DNA of 64,000 bases from Astropecten irregularis (GCA_963971285.1 OZ020254.1:3472001-3536000), one strand, 5' to 3'; shown: positions 1-13,938, counted from the stretch's first letter. Numbers and translations: made by a program. Notes: generated from the sequence alone by a model not told the origin.

Positions 1-45
1 ACACACTTGCTGCAGGAAAACAGCTGTCGTCAGACCATATCCAGG

Positions 46-160
46 CACTGTTTATAGTCTATGGTGGCCCCTGGAGGACATTCTCAATCATGAACAATTA
101 TATTATCCAGGCTCTGTAGTCTATGGTGGTCCTAGAAGGACATTCTCAATTGTGGAAAAT
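46..160 (+). repeat. Degenerate tandem duplication
   Basis: AGTCTATGGTGGCCCCTGGA with GGACATTCTCAAT is repeated about 60 bp later as AGTCTATGGTGGTCCTAGAA with GGACATTCTCAAT. Two units only. Confidence 0.7.
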
Positions 161-607
161 TTTGCAACATTTTGATGACAATGATAATAGTATAGTAACA
201 TTTCAAAAGCACATTTTTTCCAAAATGTTTTAGTGTGCGTTGAAAGAAAAATGGCCACTCCATGGATGTGAAAATGCGAAGGTGAGCGTAAAGAATGAGA
301 ACAGAAAACCCACTGGTTGAAAGTGGATTTGATCAGTTTATGTTTGAAATGGTGAGTAGAATCGGTATAGATTCCCAACATCTGGGACCAGCTGTGGAAC
401 ATTTTGAATTGATGAAAAAGAAAATAAGTGTAATGAAATTTCATGATTCATTCACCAGCTGGAATAATGTTGTAAAAACAAGAAATACCACAGTAAACTA
501 TAAAAAAATCAACATGCCTTTATCATTTTTTGATGTAAACTTTGAAGTCCCAAGCATCGCCATGCATTTTCACTGCAAATGTGTAATATAGTCTTAATTC
601 ATCTTAA

Positions 608-966
608 AGGTAGTATGACATACTTTGGTAAGAAACCGAAACAGAAATGTTCACAGATTTACGTATAACTTACAAGGTATGAAGATGGTGGTGGTAGAAA
701 CATACCGTCAAAATCTTTCCATCTGAAATGGTGTATTTATCCAGAAATTAGTAAAACAACGACCAAAAATCTTTTTGGTCTTTAAAAAAGACCCAAAATA
801 AAAGAGAAAAGACTTAAGAAATACTGTGGCTGTTTTTCAATGTTTCTCAAAAAGTGGGCACCGTATGGGACTGAAATTTTCACAGATGACTGTTACTGTA
901 TCTTCTTTGATATTTTTGCCCATGAATCTGCATTTCTTTGACAAAAACCAAAGTATGATATTACCT
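608..966 (+). mobile_element. MITE family A copy 1 (TTAA type, 359 bp)
   Basis: Family A ends are AGGTAGTATCATACTTTGGT and its inverse, bounded by TTAA. Here TTAA precedes the left end (604-607); the right TTAA is mutated to TTCA. Internal landmarks shared by all long copies: AACAGAAATGTTCACAG, TGGTAGAAACATACCGT and AAAGTGGGCACCGTA. There is no coding capacity. TTAA targets are typical of piggyBac-group transposases, so this is probably a non-autonomous piggyBac-like element. Confidence 0.85.
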
Positions 967-3236
967 TTCACACAGGCTTGATAATCTGATTGGCTACATC
1001 CAAACCTTCCGTTGTAATCATTTTTTTGAGATGAATATGAAAAATTGATATTTTGTATAATGTAATGCAGTTAATTTACTTCAAACGGAAAATTGCTGAT
1101 GTCTAAGTTTATTTAATTAACACAGCAATATTTAATTATAGGCAACTAGGCATGTATCCTGTGTAGGGGCCTACACACAGGGGCCTATTTTTTTTTTCGT
1201 TTCTACATCAGTAATCTGAAATGTAATGCAGCACTGCATAATATCAACATGTAAGTTATTATTAATCATGTAGACTGTGGTGTCCTCTACCCCAGTATGT
1301 AATTAGTATTGATCACCAGCATTCAGTACGATATAACATGTAACTGGCACATCCCAGGCTAGCCTCTAGTTTTAGCCACCGTTACGTACGTAGCGCTGCA
1401 ACGCGTTCATTGTCAATCCCAGGTACGCATGCTGTTATACCAAGAGGCACCGTAATGGGGAAACATCATGCTGGGACCGGTGAAAGGAATGTGATCATTG
1501 CCATTATTAGAATGGTGCTCTGGGCATCATCTTCACTCATGCATGGAATATGACTGCATCTTTCAAACCTATGTAATTATCATTACAGGCAGCGAATTGA
1601 AACGATGGATGCTTGGATCATAAATAATATAACTGCAACATTTTATATTGATGGTTAGTTCTTTGTTCTTAGTTGCTATTTGTTTGTTATGGTCTTGTTT
1701 GTGTTTATTGTTATTGTTTTTGGTAAATATTGTTGTTTTTCTTGTGGTTGGTGCGATGGTATTCTAGTTCTATAGTTGGTGGTGTAGTTACCTCTCTTGT
1801 GGGTTGCTGGTTACCTCTACTTATTCTGTTTCGTCATTTGTTGCTTTAGTTCCTACTGATATGTTTTGTTTTTGGCTTAATGTTGATGCTGTTGCTGTTG
1901 TTGTTGTTAATTATTTCTGTTGATGCTTCTATCATCATCATTAGTGATGATTACTTAGTTACTCTTCTTTGTTTTAACTTCTCCACTATGCATTTAGGAT
2001 GTACAGATACATACAACATATTTTACATGAATATAGGCCAACAGGCTTAGGCCTATGAAATAAGTGAAATTCTGACTAAAGTGTGGTCTTTTTCCAGTTC
2101 CACAATTCTGAGGCTCACATTTTTATTTCCACTGACTGAATTAACATAGACATACTTACTAAGGAGCAAGCCAAATATTTACACCACTTATCTTTTTCTT
2201 TTTCTATTTCTATTTTTTTTGCTCGCGATCTCTTTTTCTTTTTAATTTTAACTTTGAAACTTACCACTGTTTGTCATTTTAGGTTTCATTTTATTTTTAA
2301 TAATCCGATCACTTTCTAAAAAATACTTTCCTCTTCTGATTGATTTGCTTCCCTGAAAAACGACCTTCACCTAGGACCTAGAATGTTTTCATTAAAGTAT
2401 CTAGGCAAATTTTTACAAGGCCAGAAATAATTCCGCTGATATAAATTTCATGATTATGAACTGTACGTAAGGATTTAAGGCCTGTGACATGCCCACAGGG
2501 GGTTATGAGGGGGATCAGTCACCGCAAGTATGCATGCCCAGCAATACAAAGTGCATTCATGATTGGATTAGGTGTACGTTGTATTCATCAGACCAAAATA
2601 CTGACATGGTGTACGTGACCACCGCCGGTCAGTGGCGACCTAGTCCGACCTAGGATGGTGTTCAAATGCCATTTGCATGCGGGAGGCGGGGCTTGGTGTC
2701 CCAGTTGTTTAGCCGTGCAGTGCCGTTTAATCCAAGGGTTTAGCTCTGTGTAAAGACCACCACCGTTTCTGACCCAAATGGATATAGCAGATCTTCATTG
2801 TTTTGGGAGAATTTTGCTTTAAATTTGAACGAAAACCTGCAGTTATGTTTATCCTTTTAGCTAATTTACATATTAACAAAGATTATAATTGTTTGGTCCA
2901 GGTGTATTTTTGTTACAAGTACATGTTATAGAAATTGAAAAAAAAATCAACTACAAAAAAATTGTATTCAATTTTGGTAGTAAAAAAGGCGATTGTGTGA
3001 CTTTGGTTAACTCCCTAGCTCTAGCAATTAACAAAAGTCTTCCGAGCCCAAATTGACATCAAAAGAAATCAAATATTGTAAAGGTGTGCGACCTGGCTCA
3101 AGCCTTCAATTCTCAGACAGGAATGTAAAAAGAATTTAGGGGACTATACATGTCACCATGCAGATGAAACACTGATCTGTTTACTTGGAGTATTGTAGCC
3201 TGCATTGTGCAAATGAGCATTGCTCGGTAGATTTAA
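967..3236. other. Intergenic, no gene seen
   Basis: AT-rich single-copy-looking DNA with T-rich stretches around 1620-1960 and 2190-2300. Open frames are short and show no family similarity. Confidence 0.6.
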
Positions 3237-3588
3237 AGGTAATATCATACTTTGGTTTTTGTCACAGAAATACAGATTCATGGGCAAAAATATCAAGAAA
3301 GATTCAGTAACAGTCATCTGTGAAACTCCCAGTCCCATAAGGTGCGGACTTTTTGAGAAAACAGTGAAAAACATCCATGGAATGTCTTTAACCTTTTCAC
3401 CGTTATTTTTTATCTTTTAAAGATCAAAAATATTTTTGGCTGTTGCTTTTAACTATTAATTTCTTGATAAATTCAGCATTTCAGGCGAAAAAAAAAGATA
3501 ACAACATGTTTCTATCAGCCCCATGTAAGTTATAGGTAAATCTGTGAACATTTCTGTTTTGGTTTCCTACCAAAGTATGATACTACCT
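3237..3588 (-). mobile_element. MITE family A copy 2, both TTAA intact
   Basis: Full copy in inverse orientation, with TTAA at 3233-3236 and 3589-3592. It carries the family's terminal repeats and the complementary internal blocks (TGTTTCTATCAGCCCCAT, ATGGGCAAAAATATCAAG). Confidence 0.88.
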
Positions 3589-4249
3589 TTAATATTGTGT
3601 GCAGTAGTTTAGTGACATTATGGCTCATTTCCATAGATGTAGAACTGGTCACAACTGTTCATTCTCATTATTCAGTACTTGGATTAGTAATAGCCCCTTC
3701 ACTTATACCCAAATATGTATCATTGTGGAGACATGGCTTTGTTCTTTGTTTTCTAATGAACACTCTGCAAAAAACAGAGTTTAAATCGCTCCCATTTGAA
3801 CCTGAATCACTTTTCTGGGTTCAACATCTCGTTCATTATATAAAATACTTCTCTTTATATACTTCATGACAATTTAGTACACCTTTTAAATTACTGGTTC
3901 CTTTTTGACTTAATTCAAAAAATCGGTTTCAGGAAAACCTTTTGAATTTCCCTGTGGAAACATATTCAACCTTTGAATTGACCTCTGTCAATCTCCGCAA
4001 TTTGTTTTCAAAATAAAAATGTTCCACAGCAAGATTTTTAATTCGCAATCAATGTTAATTAGTATTTGGCCATTCGCTGTTTACCGCACGTCCCTATCTT
4101 TTGACCCTCATTTTTCCTCAACTTCAATATGAGATAATAATGATTATTTATTTGCTCTTTGCTGTCATGCAAACAAGGTCAATATTATCTGGCCCTGGAT
4201 ACACTTGACAAGTAGAGTGGCTCGATCAACGACCACCAGAGGTCAATTT

Positions 4250-4500
4250 GATGGAACTGCTAAGCACAACAAAATTGCTTAGCACAAAAATGTCTTGCCC
4301 CGCCATTAAAACAAACCACTACTATTAAAAATCCATTTCATATTCATGGTCAGTGAACAACAGCCAAGGAACAATCACAAGTGATACACATCACATGGAC
4401 ATTTGGTTGTTTTTTGGTTGTTAATATTGATTTTTATTAAGACTGATAATTCATGGTTAGCAAAATTTTTGTGCTAAGCATGGCCGTGAAATATGGCCCC
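4250..4500. repeat. Possible ancient relative of family C
   Basis: Weakly similar order of motifs: AACTGCTAAGCAC, CACATGGACATTTGGTTGTT, TTTTTGTGCTAAGCATG, then GAAATATGGCCCC. Terminal pairing is poor. Low confidence. Confidence 0.4.
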
Positions 4501-5477
4501 AGATAACACTGGCCTGGCTATCACAATAGTCTTTATGTATTATAGTTCCGGCAGATATTGGGATCATTGTTGTAATGGCCGTGAAGTTAATTGGCTGTCA
4601 CGTTGTGCAGCAATATATTTCAAGGTCTTCTTTTTCATGGAATCAATATTATGTATTTGTCATTGAAAAGAAGTAAGAGTTTTTTAATGGGAATTTGTTG
4701 AAATTTTTTTGGGGACCAAAAATTAGGAGAATAGTCTTAGAATTTTGGGTATGATTTTACTTTGTATTGGCCAGCCTAGCTGGGAAATTTTGTTTTGGAT
4801 TCAATTTTATTTTGGACATTTTTGAGGCTGAATTTGCCAGTGAAATGTGCTTAGGACACCCAATCTTTCTGATGAAGGGTTACCTCCTATGATGAATGCA
4901 ATGTTTCTTGACCCCCCTCCGTCCTTCCCCCACCCCACACGCACACACACACACCCAGTCTTGTTTTCCGCTGGACTTTCCTTTGTTCTCATGTACTGAC
5001 TAAATGGACAGCTCAAGTTCAAGCCATTCGTATTTCAGCGAACTGTTCAAATTTGTTTCAGGATGGAATTTGAACAGAACATCCCTTTAATGATAAACTT
5101 CAATTTGCAACCTTGACATATATCAAGACGCATCGAAAATTTCCTCTTTTGGCCTTTTCTTTTCATTATCCACAAAGGACGTTCACATAACGTCTTGGGA
5201 TCCTGTATTATATGTGGACGTCCTTTGTCCTGAGTGAAGTCCATAGTGTGTATGATATGCCTGTATGTTTCGGTTTTTGCATGACCCTCCTGTTTGTTGA
5301 CATAAGGATCGACCTACATCAGGTGGTCTGACACCACATTCAATGTGGTTAAGTGTAAATGCATTTTTCCCGCATACCGGAATCGTATGATCCGTGCGGC
5401 ATGGAATGATATGACATTTTAGGATAAGCCACAAGTTTCAAAGATGAAACAAATGGTTAGATTCTGACTTCTTATCA

Positions 5478-5507
5478 GTTTGTTTGTTTTGTTTGTTTGT
5501 TTGTTTG
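5478..5507. repeat. GTTT microsatellite
   Basis: A run of GTTT units with one interruption. Similar CAAA units occur at about 25399-25423. Confidence 0.85.
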
Positions 5508-6035
5508 TCAATTTATTGTTGTATCACTGAGTGAAGATGGTTCAATTTCAACTCCTCACAATAGTCCATTGTTCATTGCCGCATGAAAGGGTCATTGTTA
5601 TAAATAACAATACCCCAATATATAGGTGAAGGATATCCAAATCTGATATCATGTTGTTAAATAATGTGCTTAATTATGGCATTGTAACCATGATCAAAGT
5701 CTCAGATTTGAGCCCCTAGATTGGTAAGTCCCCCCCCCCCCTCAAAGAAACAGGTGATGCATATTGAGGGGGGGGGGTAGTTGGGCTAACGATTGATAAC
5801 ATTGAAATTCAGATCTACTGCAATGGTGGAACAGGAAATGACTTGGGGCAGTGAGACACTTTAATTAAACTGCACTGAATTAATGGTACCTTACTAAATC
5901 CATCTTATTTAAAGACATTACCATCGCTGTTGCTAGAATTTCAGGTTGAATAAAGAATTTTAAATCATAGTACAGTAATTTGTTGGAATTTCTGTATCTA
6001 TGAGGTACTACATTGTCTGTGTTAGGTATAACCAG

Positions 6036-6327
6036 ACGTGGTTCTACATGAGGGGGCTGGGAGAGGCTTGAGCCTGCAACAATTTTGTCGAGCTTACCAC
6101 CAAAAAATGAAATTGGAAAAAAATAATTCTAGAAAATACTTGATCTTTTCAGTTATTAAGTGCAAATTACTTTTAAAAAACGTGTTGTGTAGGCTATACA
6201 TGTAGGTGCATGCTTTTCAACTGCTGAAAAGACATAGCAGAAGCGAGTGTTAGAAGAAGGGTCTAGTCCCCAAAAATATTGCCTCTTCTAGCCCCCAAAA
6301 AATATTGGCTCTAGAACTGCGCCTGGG
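6036..6327 (+). repeat. Interspersed repeat family H, copy 1
   Basis: Contains AGCAGAAGCGAGTGTTAGAA, AAAAATATTGGCTCTAGAAC and TGCGCCTGGG. A second copy is at 61557. Confidence 0.65.
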
Positions 6328-6999
6328 TACAACAGGCTTGTTACAGAAAAACTTAGAAAGCAAGAAGAACATAGTTTGCCTGGGAAAGAAGCTCAAACAA
6401 CCGTATAGTGATGCGAGGGACAGTGTGGTTTTAACTGAATATCCTCGTTCGCCCTAATTCGTATCCAATATTAAGCTCAGTAAATAATAAATTTATTTTG
6501 CTGCGTAGAGAAATTGTGTTGTAATAACTATTAGCATATCCAGGCAACAATCTAGGTTTCCTTTCTGTAATAGTCGGTTAATCAGTGTCGCCTTTTGATG
6601 GCTAACAAAACAGATGTCTCCTTCAGCAGAGAGTAGACGAGACCAAAGTACAGATTGGTATAATTCTGTCAAGCAGTAATTGAGAATACCATCAGTTATC
6701 GGTGAAACAGCCGGATTACACCGTGCAAAAAGAATCCATCATGCAGATCACCTTCGGACGACTCAGAGTCGAAACACGTCTCCAACATCAGACTTAATTG
6801 TCACATTTCACTGAAGCTTCTTTGACTGATCACTCCTTTCTCTCCATTAGGCCTACCTGACACTGTGACAGAGTGGTTTAGGATTTTTCGTGGACTCATA
6901 TTAGTTGAAACACGCACATTTTAAAGCGAGAATTGTCATAACTGACAGCTTTATAGGCTAATGATAAAATGGTATACACTCAGCCAGGAGCCGCTTGAT

Positions 7000-7215
7000 G
7001 AAATGGAGACTCAGGCTCAGGCTCAAACTCAGGCTCCAGCTCTGTCAGTGTGCTAAAAATATAGGTTGTGGAAGTTTTTCATTGAAGCTAAAGCTCTGTT
7101 TTCCTTTTCATATTGGAGAATCTACTTCAGAACCGCAGCCAAAAGCGTCTCTTTTGATACCTGTTATGCATTCATGAAATTGAGCCGGAGCCTGAGCCTC
7201 CATTTCCTTAAACCC
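7000..7215 (-). repeat. Inverted-repeat family F, copy 1
   Basis: The ends AAATGGAGACTCAGGCTCAG and GCCTGAGCCTCCATTTCC are inverse. The interior carries a block shared with the copies at 8762, 29518 and 44174: GTTTTTCATTGAAGCTAAAG and complement-like GAAAACAGAGCTTCAGCTTC. Probably a small non-autonomous DNA element. Confidence 0.75.
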
Positions 7216-7485
7216 CAAATGCTGCAGCTGTATCTTTATAGAACCTAGGGATGAAATATATACCGGGAAACCAGGTTTGGACAGTAATGACATTAATGTT
7301 TAAAGCTAGGTGATGGCAATTTGAAGATATATTTATTTTTTATGACAGATACCTTCATGTTAATTCAAGTCACCTCCCACAAAGGATTTCCTGATGTCGG
7401 TGACGGACGTCATCATTTCTATGATGTTTATCAACATTTTGTTATTTCCTACATAGATGTATCCCTGCCCTTCCATTCATAATCT

Positions 7486-7724
7486 GGGGCCAATTTCATT
7501 GAGCTACTTAATTATGCATCAAAATTTGCTTAAGCACCAAAAACCTTGGTAAATCAAATCAGTATGCCAGCCAAAACCTTGTGAATGTTATGCCCAGCAA
7601 ACAGTGGCCAATACTAGTCAGAAGCAGTCAACATCGCATGAACATTTGGGTGGTAATCCTGTTTGATCAAGGAAGACTTTCATGCTTAAGCAAATGTTGT
7701 GCCTAAGCAGCTCAAACTGGCCCC
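7486..7724 (+). mobile_element. Palindromic-end MITE family C, copy 1
   Basis: Family C (about 240-250 bp) begins GGGGCCAATTTCATAGAGC and ends with the inverse, so both ends are nearly interchangeable. Landmarks inside: CACCAAAAACCTTGGTAAAT, ATGCTCAGCAAACAATGGCC and GTTTGATCAAGGAAGACTTT. It is non-coding. No consistent target duplication is visible by eye. Confidence 0.85.
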
Positions 7725-8761
7725 TGACTCTTCATTACTTCCCTCTTGCCTCGTGATACTATTTTTAGGCAAACAATACTGTCATTGAAAATATGCTTGA
7801 CTTTTTACCATGGAGTCACTGCTTTTAAAAAAAAATTTAAGAAAATTCCAAACACTAACACTCCAAAACTTCCAATTTGACCCTTAATGGAGAAAAAATA
7901 AGTCTTGAAATATATTAATCTGAGAATCAGTACATAGGTAGACTTTCCCATAGACCTATGCACTTACATAAATCCTTCTGTTGTTCCCTTGTTAGGAAAC
8001 CCAACTGAACCAAACTTTATAGATAAAGGTTTTAGACTACAAGGATTAAAAACAAAATGTTTCCAATGACAGAAAAAATCTTCCTAGTTTTCGAAAAAAA
8101 AATTTAGGGAGACTTGGATGCCTCCATATTGACCGAATGTCATCCAGTCACTCTCCTGAGTACGAATTACAGAGCGCACTGTGCGGAGCATCAAGAAAAT
8201 ACCACCAGTTCTTCTCAGAACCACACAGTCTCACATAAAAGATTACATGGTGTCACCACAAACCTTCCTTATTTGAGTACATCCACCGTGCATAGCTTCA
8301 AGTCTTATTTGTCTTCCAAATAATAACTTTCAAGGTGTTTCCCTAATATGCAATTTAAAAAAAAAAACATATTTATGATAAACAAAGTACCCTTGGAATA
8401 AGAATCATTCCGCGGTATAATACGATCTATTATAAAAGCGAAGAAAAATCAATGGATGTTTGGGTATCATTGAGAGCAGGCATCGCCAACCGTCACAAAC
8501 ACCTGCGAAACAAAAATAAGGTGAAGATAGATATGACCCAGATGTTACATGGCGCAGGGATAACATATTATAATTTGTATTGATCTATGTGTGTTGTATA
8601 ATTGTTGAACAGGGAACCAGGTACCGGCTGTCTCTCACATACAGTTATTATATTGCAGTTTGTGCCTGAATGGTTTGGTCTATTGCTTTTGCTTTGTCGT
8701 TTTTTACATTTGCCATTTTGTTATCATTTTGCATAACTTAGGGGGTTTATGAAATACTCAG

Positions 8762-8945
8762 GCCCCATTTCGTGAATCCATTCTGAAATAACGGGTATCA
8801 AAAAAGAGGCTTTTGGCTGCTGTTTGGAAGTAGATTCTCTGGTTTGAATAGGAAAAACAGAGCTTCAGCTTCAATGAAAAACCACAACCTTTATTTTCAG
8901 CGTATGGATGCAGAGCCTGGGCCTAAGCCTCCATTTCGTAAATGC
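8762..8945 (+). repeat. Inverted-repeat family F, copy 2
   Basis: Runs from GCCCCATTTCGTGAATCCAT through AACAGAGCTTCAGCTTCAAT to GCCTAAGCCTCCATTTCGTA. Confidence 0.75.
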
Positions 8946-9753
8946 CCATAGACTCCATAATGTACCTCCATGGGCCCGATCATATTGCTCTTCCCACAGG
9001 AAGCGGGGAGTATCATGAACCGCCATTTTAATCAGAATGTTGCTTGTACTACAAGCCTGAGTCTATTACACAAAGGTGAGCATATGTTTAATTGCAATCT
9101 GGATGACTTGCAGTACACACGATAATGTACAAAAAAATTGTACACGGTGCATATTTAGCAACAAGAAACATTGCCACAAATTGTGCTCAATTCAAGCAGG
9201 ATTAGCTAAATGTACCCATTCATTTGTTTTTGTTGTTTTTCTTCTTCTTTTTTTCTTTTTTTTGGTGGGGGGGGGGGGGTTACCCAGTAGTACTTTTCCT
9301 ACACAAATAATATAATTCAATACAAAATATATTAAAACAAATAAATGAATAATATTATTACAGTAAGTCACCATGATGCAGTGAAAATACATCATTTATC
9401 GATATATCCTTACTTTTATGTGATCTACTTGAAATAAGAGTAGTTCAGAAACTCTTGACACAAAATGCGGTCTTTCGTTTTTTTAACTTTCACTTTTCAG
9501 TCTGTGTGTCAGAATTTCCACTTTCATTTAAAATTTCCTGAAATCTGAACTTCCCACATCCATTAGGAGTCTTGGCCAGGATGTGCCGTCAACACGTAGG
9601 CTTCCTGAGGTCTGTTAGACCCAGCTCACGTTGTTCTTAGTGTCAAACCGCAGTACGTGTTCTACCTGTGCAGCCTGTATGATCTGTACTTTGAGCTTGT
9701 CGCAAAGCTTCCCCATCTTGTGGCCTGATTTTTTTTAAAGGCTCAAGGCTTAA

Positions 9754-9996
9754 AGGTAGTATCATACTTTGGTAAGAAACCAAAACAGAAATGTTCACAG
9801 ATTTGCGAATAACTTAGAGGGTTTGAAGATGGTGCTGGTAAAAACATACCGTTAAAAATTCTTCACCTGAAATGGTGTATTTATCCAAAAATTAGTAAAA
9901 CAACGACCAAAAATCTTTTTGATCTTTTAAAAGATCAAAGATAAAGGAGAAAAGGCTTTTAAGAATGAACTTAAAAACCAAAGTATGATATAGCCT
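9754..9996 (+). mobile_element. MITE family A copy 3, internally deleted
   Basis: 243-bp copy flanked by TTAA at 9750-9753 and 9997-10000. The left two thirds match the family; the segment holding the GTGGGCACC block is lost, so the left part runs directly into the right end. Confidence 0.85.
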
Positions 9997-10639
9997 TTAA
10001 AGATACTCTGTCAATATATGATGCTCTTCTTTCTGAAGGTAAGAAGTTGTGCAAAAAGATGCAATTTTTCTTGTGATCTTTGCCTATAGCTGTGGCTGGA
10101 TTCATGGTTGATGATAGTCTTGTTCCAAGATGTTGTTTATGCATTTTAATAGTTAACAATAAACAGCAAGGATGGTCTCTGTTAAGAAGTTCCATTGCTC
10201 AAGCATTATAGAGCTCTCTGATACAGATGTACAATGTACATGTATATTCCTTGTAGTTCATTTCCCATCACAGTCAAATTTCTTTGGCCTGTCCAATTTA
10301 AAATAAATCAATACATTTTCCTTCTCCTATTTTTCATAATTTGATTTATTTTGCCTTTACATTGGCTACACAACACATTGAAATTATTAACTGATTATTG
10401 CCAGTTGTTCTGAAGTATTGATCTCTTATATAAACTATGACACATACGGATGCATACATTTGTCTTTGCTCTTTATCTATTTTGAAATCACTTGCATAGT
10501 GTAAATTACCCTCATGTTGAACCCACACAAAATTGCTTACTGATAAAAGGCTGTACTGAGTCAACTGTGAGGTCAGATTTTAATAAGCCTGGAGCAATCA
10601 GGGACACTTGATGACCTTAGAATAAGGACACACTCAGTC

Positions 10640-10750
10640 TCTATGGTCAGATGGTCAAAATAATTAGCTACATGGTCAGATATTCCCTGGCTCAGTCAGA
10701 CCATAGAGCTACTGTTTTGTAGCTCAATGGTCAGACTGTACAGTTAATTG
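10640..10750. repeat. Cluster of ATGGTCAGA words in both orientations
   Basis: ATGGTCAGA occurs three times and its complement-like TCAGACCAT once, with TTGACCATG close by, in about 110 bp. A local low-complexity inverted cluster with no known role. Confidence 0.55.
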
Positions 10751-10886
10751 ACCATGAAGATACTAGCCAGCACAGCTATGTGCTGGTGATAATACCTAAT
10801 TGGAATGAAAATGATCCTCACTACTCACCTTGAGTAGCCTCATGCTATTAATGGTCATACACAATTAAGAGTATGGTAGCCACCAT

Positions 10887-11135
10887 GGGCCAATTTCATA
10901 GAGCTGCTTAAGCACCATAGTTTGCTTAAGCACCAAAAACCTTGGTAAATAAAATCAGTATGTCAGTCAAAACTCCTACTGAATGTTATACTCAGCAAAC
11001 AATTACTGAATTACAAGTCAAAAGCAGTAAACATTGACATGGAAATTTGGTTGGTAATCCTGTTTGATCAAGGAAGACTTTTTATGCTGAAGCCAATTTT
11101 GTGCTTAATATAAGCAGCTCTATGAAATTGGTCCC
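10887..11135 (+). mobile_element. MITE family C, copy 2
   Basis: Full-length copy with ends GGGCCAATTTCATAGAGCTG and CTATGAAATTGGTCCC and all family C landmarks. It is followed after about 100 bp by a family D element. Confidence 0.85.
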
Positions 11136-11239
11136 AGGATATGACTTGGTCTTAATGTAGCTTAGACCCTCCATGCTTAGACTGAGGAAGAAACATCATG
11201 TATAGATATGAAAAACCGTGCAGAGATGCAGTGCCTCCA

Positions 11240-11390
11240 GGAGTCGATTTCACCAAACTCATCGTATCTTACTATCAATCGTAGGACTTTTGATGCACTT
11301 AGACCCCACGTAGGATAAGTAAAGATACGATGGGTTATCCTTCATAACTCAAGTTACAATCGATCGTAAGGCTTCGTGAAATCGACCCCT
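11240..11390 (+). mobile_element. Palindromic MITE family D, copy 1 (about 150 bp)
   Basis: The ends are GAGTCGATTTCACCAAACTC and CTTCGTGAAATCGACCCCT. The interior holds ACTATCAATCGTAGGACTTTT and GATGGGTTATCCTTC. Family D recurs three more times in the window, twice in tankyrase introns. Confidence 0.83.
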
Positions 11391-13934
11391 GGTTGTGAAC
11401 TAAAGGCCCTTTCACAGAACATTTAAAAAAAAATCTCAACCATTGAAAAATTCTCTCAAGGTTGTGAAGTCTTACAAAAGTGTAATTGTGTGAAAGGACA
11501 CCAATGGTTGAGAGTGACCGACGTCCCTGGTGAATCCTTGAGAGATTTTGACCGAGGTCCAGACCCATGAGAGAATTTCTCAATGTGTGAAAAGACCTCA
11601 AGTATCTAAGTTGTTTAGGTATAACAATGAGGCAACAAATGGCATGGCATTGAAATAGGAGCTAGGGGACTTTGAGGTTGGCAGTTCCCTAAAGAGTTTT
11701 ATCCTTCGTTCTTTTTTAACCGTGAGTGATAAGACTTCTAGGTCTGTGTTAGCTTGATTTGTTATCATAACTGTGCTTTTGACCTTCCAACAGACAGAAA
11801 TTAGCCTACCCTTGAAGGTGTACTTTGCATTTTGTCGATTTGAAATCTGTTTGTTTAGATAGATTAACATTGATTCACAGAAAACTTCCTGTGGATTGTA
11901 ATTGAGTAAATAAAGGCTTAACTTCGGATTACTTATAATATTTTCAAAATTGTTTATGATTAACCACAAATACAGCAATGCATTAGTGCTGACATTTTAT
12001 AATAGCACTTGAAAGCTCACAACTTTTGTGAGTCTTGGACTTTGTACTCTTCCAATCACCGTTTTACTAAAAACTTCAGCAAAATTCACACAGTACATCT
12101 TTAAAATGAATTAATGCAAAGCTGTGTACAAAGTGGCCCCACGATTCAATCTAGGTTGATGTTCCCGCCAGAATTAGAAAGAGACGTGAGGCTACTACAG
12201 ATTTGCACAGAGATATTGTGGGTGTTGTTGCTATGGAGTATTACACTAGGTGGGAGGACTGGGAGGGGTGGAGGCCTAGCTAGGGATCTAGACTGCTTTA
12301 AGTAGTGGGACTTTTTAGATCATGACTGAAAAAGAAAACAGTATTTCTTTGGATGGATTCAACTGACTAGCATTTTCCCTGAGGAAAAGACAGATAATAA
12401 TTTTGCTTTTCTGCTCAGTTAGGCTAAAGCACTATGGAGGTCTACCTCTTGTGAAAAACAGGGAAAAAACAAATTCTTTTGAAACATTATAATTATGTGT
12501 AAGTTACTTACAGGAATGTGATTTTTCAGGAAATATCCTGATTTCAGGGTTTTTTGCCTCACGTAATTTGCCTGTACAAAAGTAAAAGGAAATGTGTGAT
12601 TTTCATTTTTTGGGGCTAATAGTTTTCAGGTTTTTTTAAGTACAACCACAGCGCTGTACTTATCGACATCTACGTGCTATGATACTTAAATGATCAGAAG
12701 TTTTCATTGCTCTTGATCGAGGTAAAAACAGGATACAATTTTGATGGCAAACGTTGTATATTGTCATTCAAGTGTAACATTATTTACATGGTTGATTGAC
12801 AAAAAGAGTTGCATGGTTATGAATTATAGTTGGTTGACATTTACAGTATAAAAGAAGTTTTGCATGTTGAATCGTGACAATGAGAAAGAACATTTTGCAT
12901 AGTGACTAGACAAATAGAGAACATGTTTTGGGCATGAAGACCAAAGGTCGTGTTCAAGGGTTCTGGGGGACAACAGAAGGGATGATAGGAAAGAGTCAAT
13001 TCATTCTAAGCCAATGACTCAAGTTGTGTCATTTGCTCCAATCGGTGACATTTTGGTGAAGTCATTCTCCGGTATGACTATCTCAAGTTGAACCAAGTCA
13101 CTATGAGATTGTCACTAAAAAAAAATCCAACTGTAGAGTAAGGTTTATTGAATAGATATATAACAAGGTAAACAATAGACAAGGCAACTCTTTGTTTTAT
13201 TTGAGTAGGGCCTATAGGGCCTTGAAATTAACTCAAGGAAACTTTTCTTTCAGAAAACCACAAATTAAAAAAACGAATGCATATTCTAGTCTAACAGACA
13301 AAAAAAGTTAGCAAGGGTAGATTCACTATCATTGGGAGCATTCATTTAGCTCCCCCAGGTCGACACCAGTCAACCTCGTCCAAATTTTCTCACTTGTTTT
13401 GTGCAGTATAGCGTGACCATTCCCAGTAAGGGCTGACCCATGTTAGCTAAACAAATGCACCAACTATATACTTGGGGCACAATATTGGCAGGTTACTGCT
13501 AATTTTATTTTAAAAATTAACATTATGAAATCTTTCCTGCAATGAAATTTTTTCAATCACACAAGGTATACTCATGATAAGAAAATAATAGGAGTAGCCC
13601 CAAGTAGGCCTATAGATGAAAAATTGTCATCATTATCCGTTTTAATACCTCGATTTTATTATAGTGGTGGACCAGTTCAGGAAAATTTTTTTTATTTTAC
13701 AGCAATCACAATATCATATTTATTTTTTACTTTTATTTATTTGATTACCACAGACTGCTGAATCTGTGCATGTCTCTGATGATTAGCTTCAATATTTTCC
13801 ACTTCACATCCCTTCACATGATGTAAGGTTACTGTTTATCCTAATGAAACACGTTCCAGCACAGCCAATTACCATCTGCATGTTGTGGCCCATGATACTA
13901 ATCACAGCCTCGCCCATGCAGTCCATCAGTGCCT
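11391..13934. other. Intergenic, no gene seen
   Basis: A 126-codon minus-strand frame at 11598-11978 shows no recognisable domain, biased composition or splice context. I treat the stretch as non-coding. Confidence 0.55.
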
Positions 13935-13938
13935 TTAA

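Larger units (their letters stand above)
3589..6035. other. Intergenic, no gene seen
   Basis: Contains the possible C relative at 4250-4500, a GTTT microsatellite and a C-run/G-run pair at 5729-5778 that could form a hairpin. No supported coding region. Confidence 0.6.

Noticed and set aside
11598-11978. 126-codon minus-strand gene
   Set aside because: No domain, signal peptide or splice context, in repeat-rich DNA.
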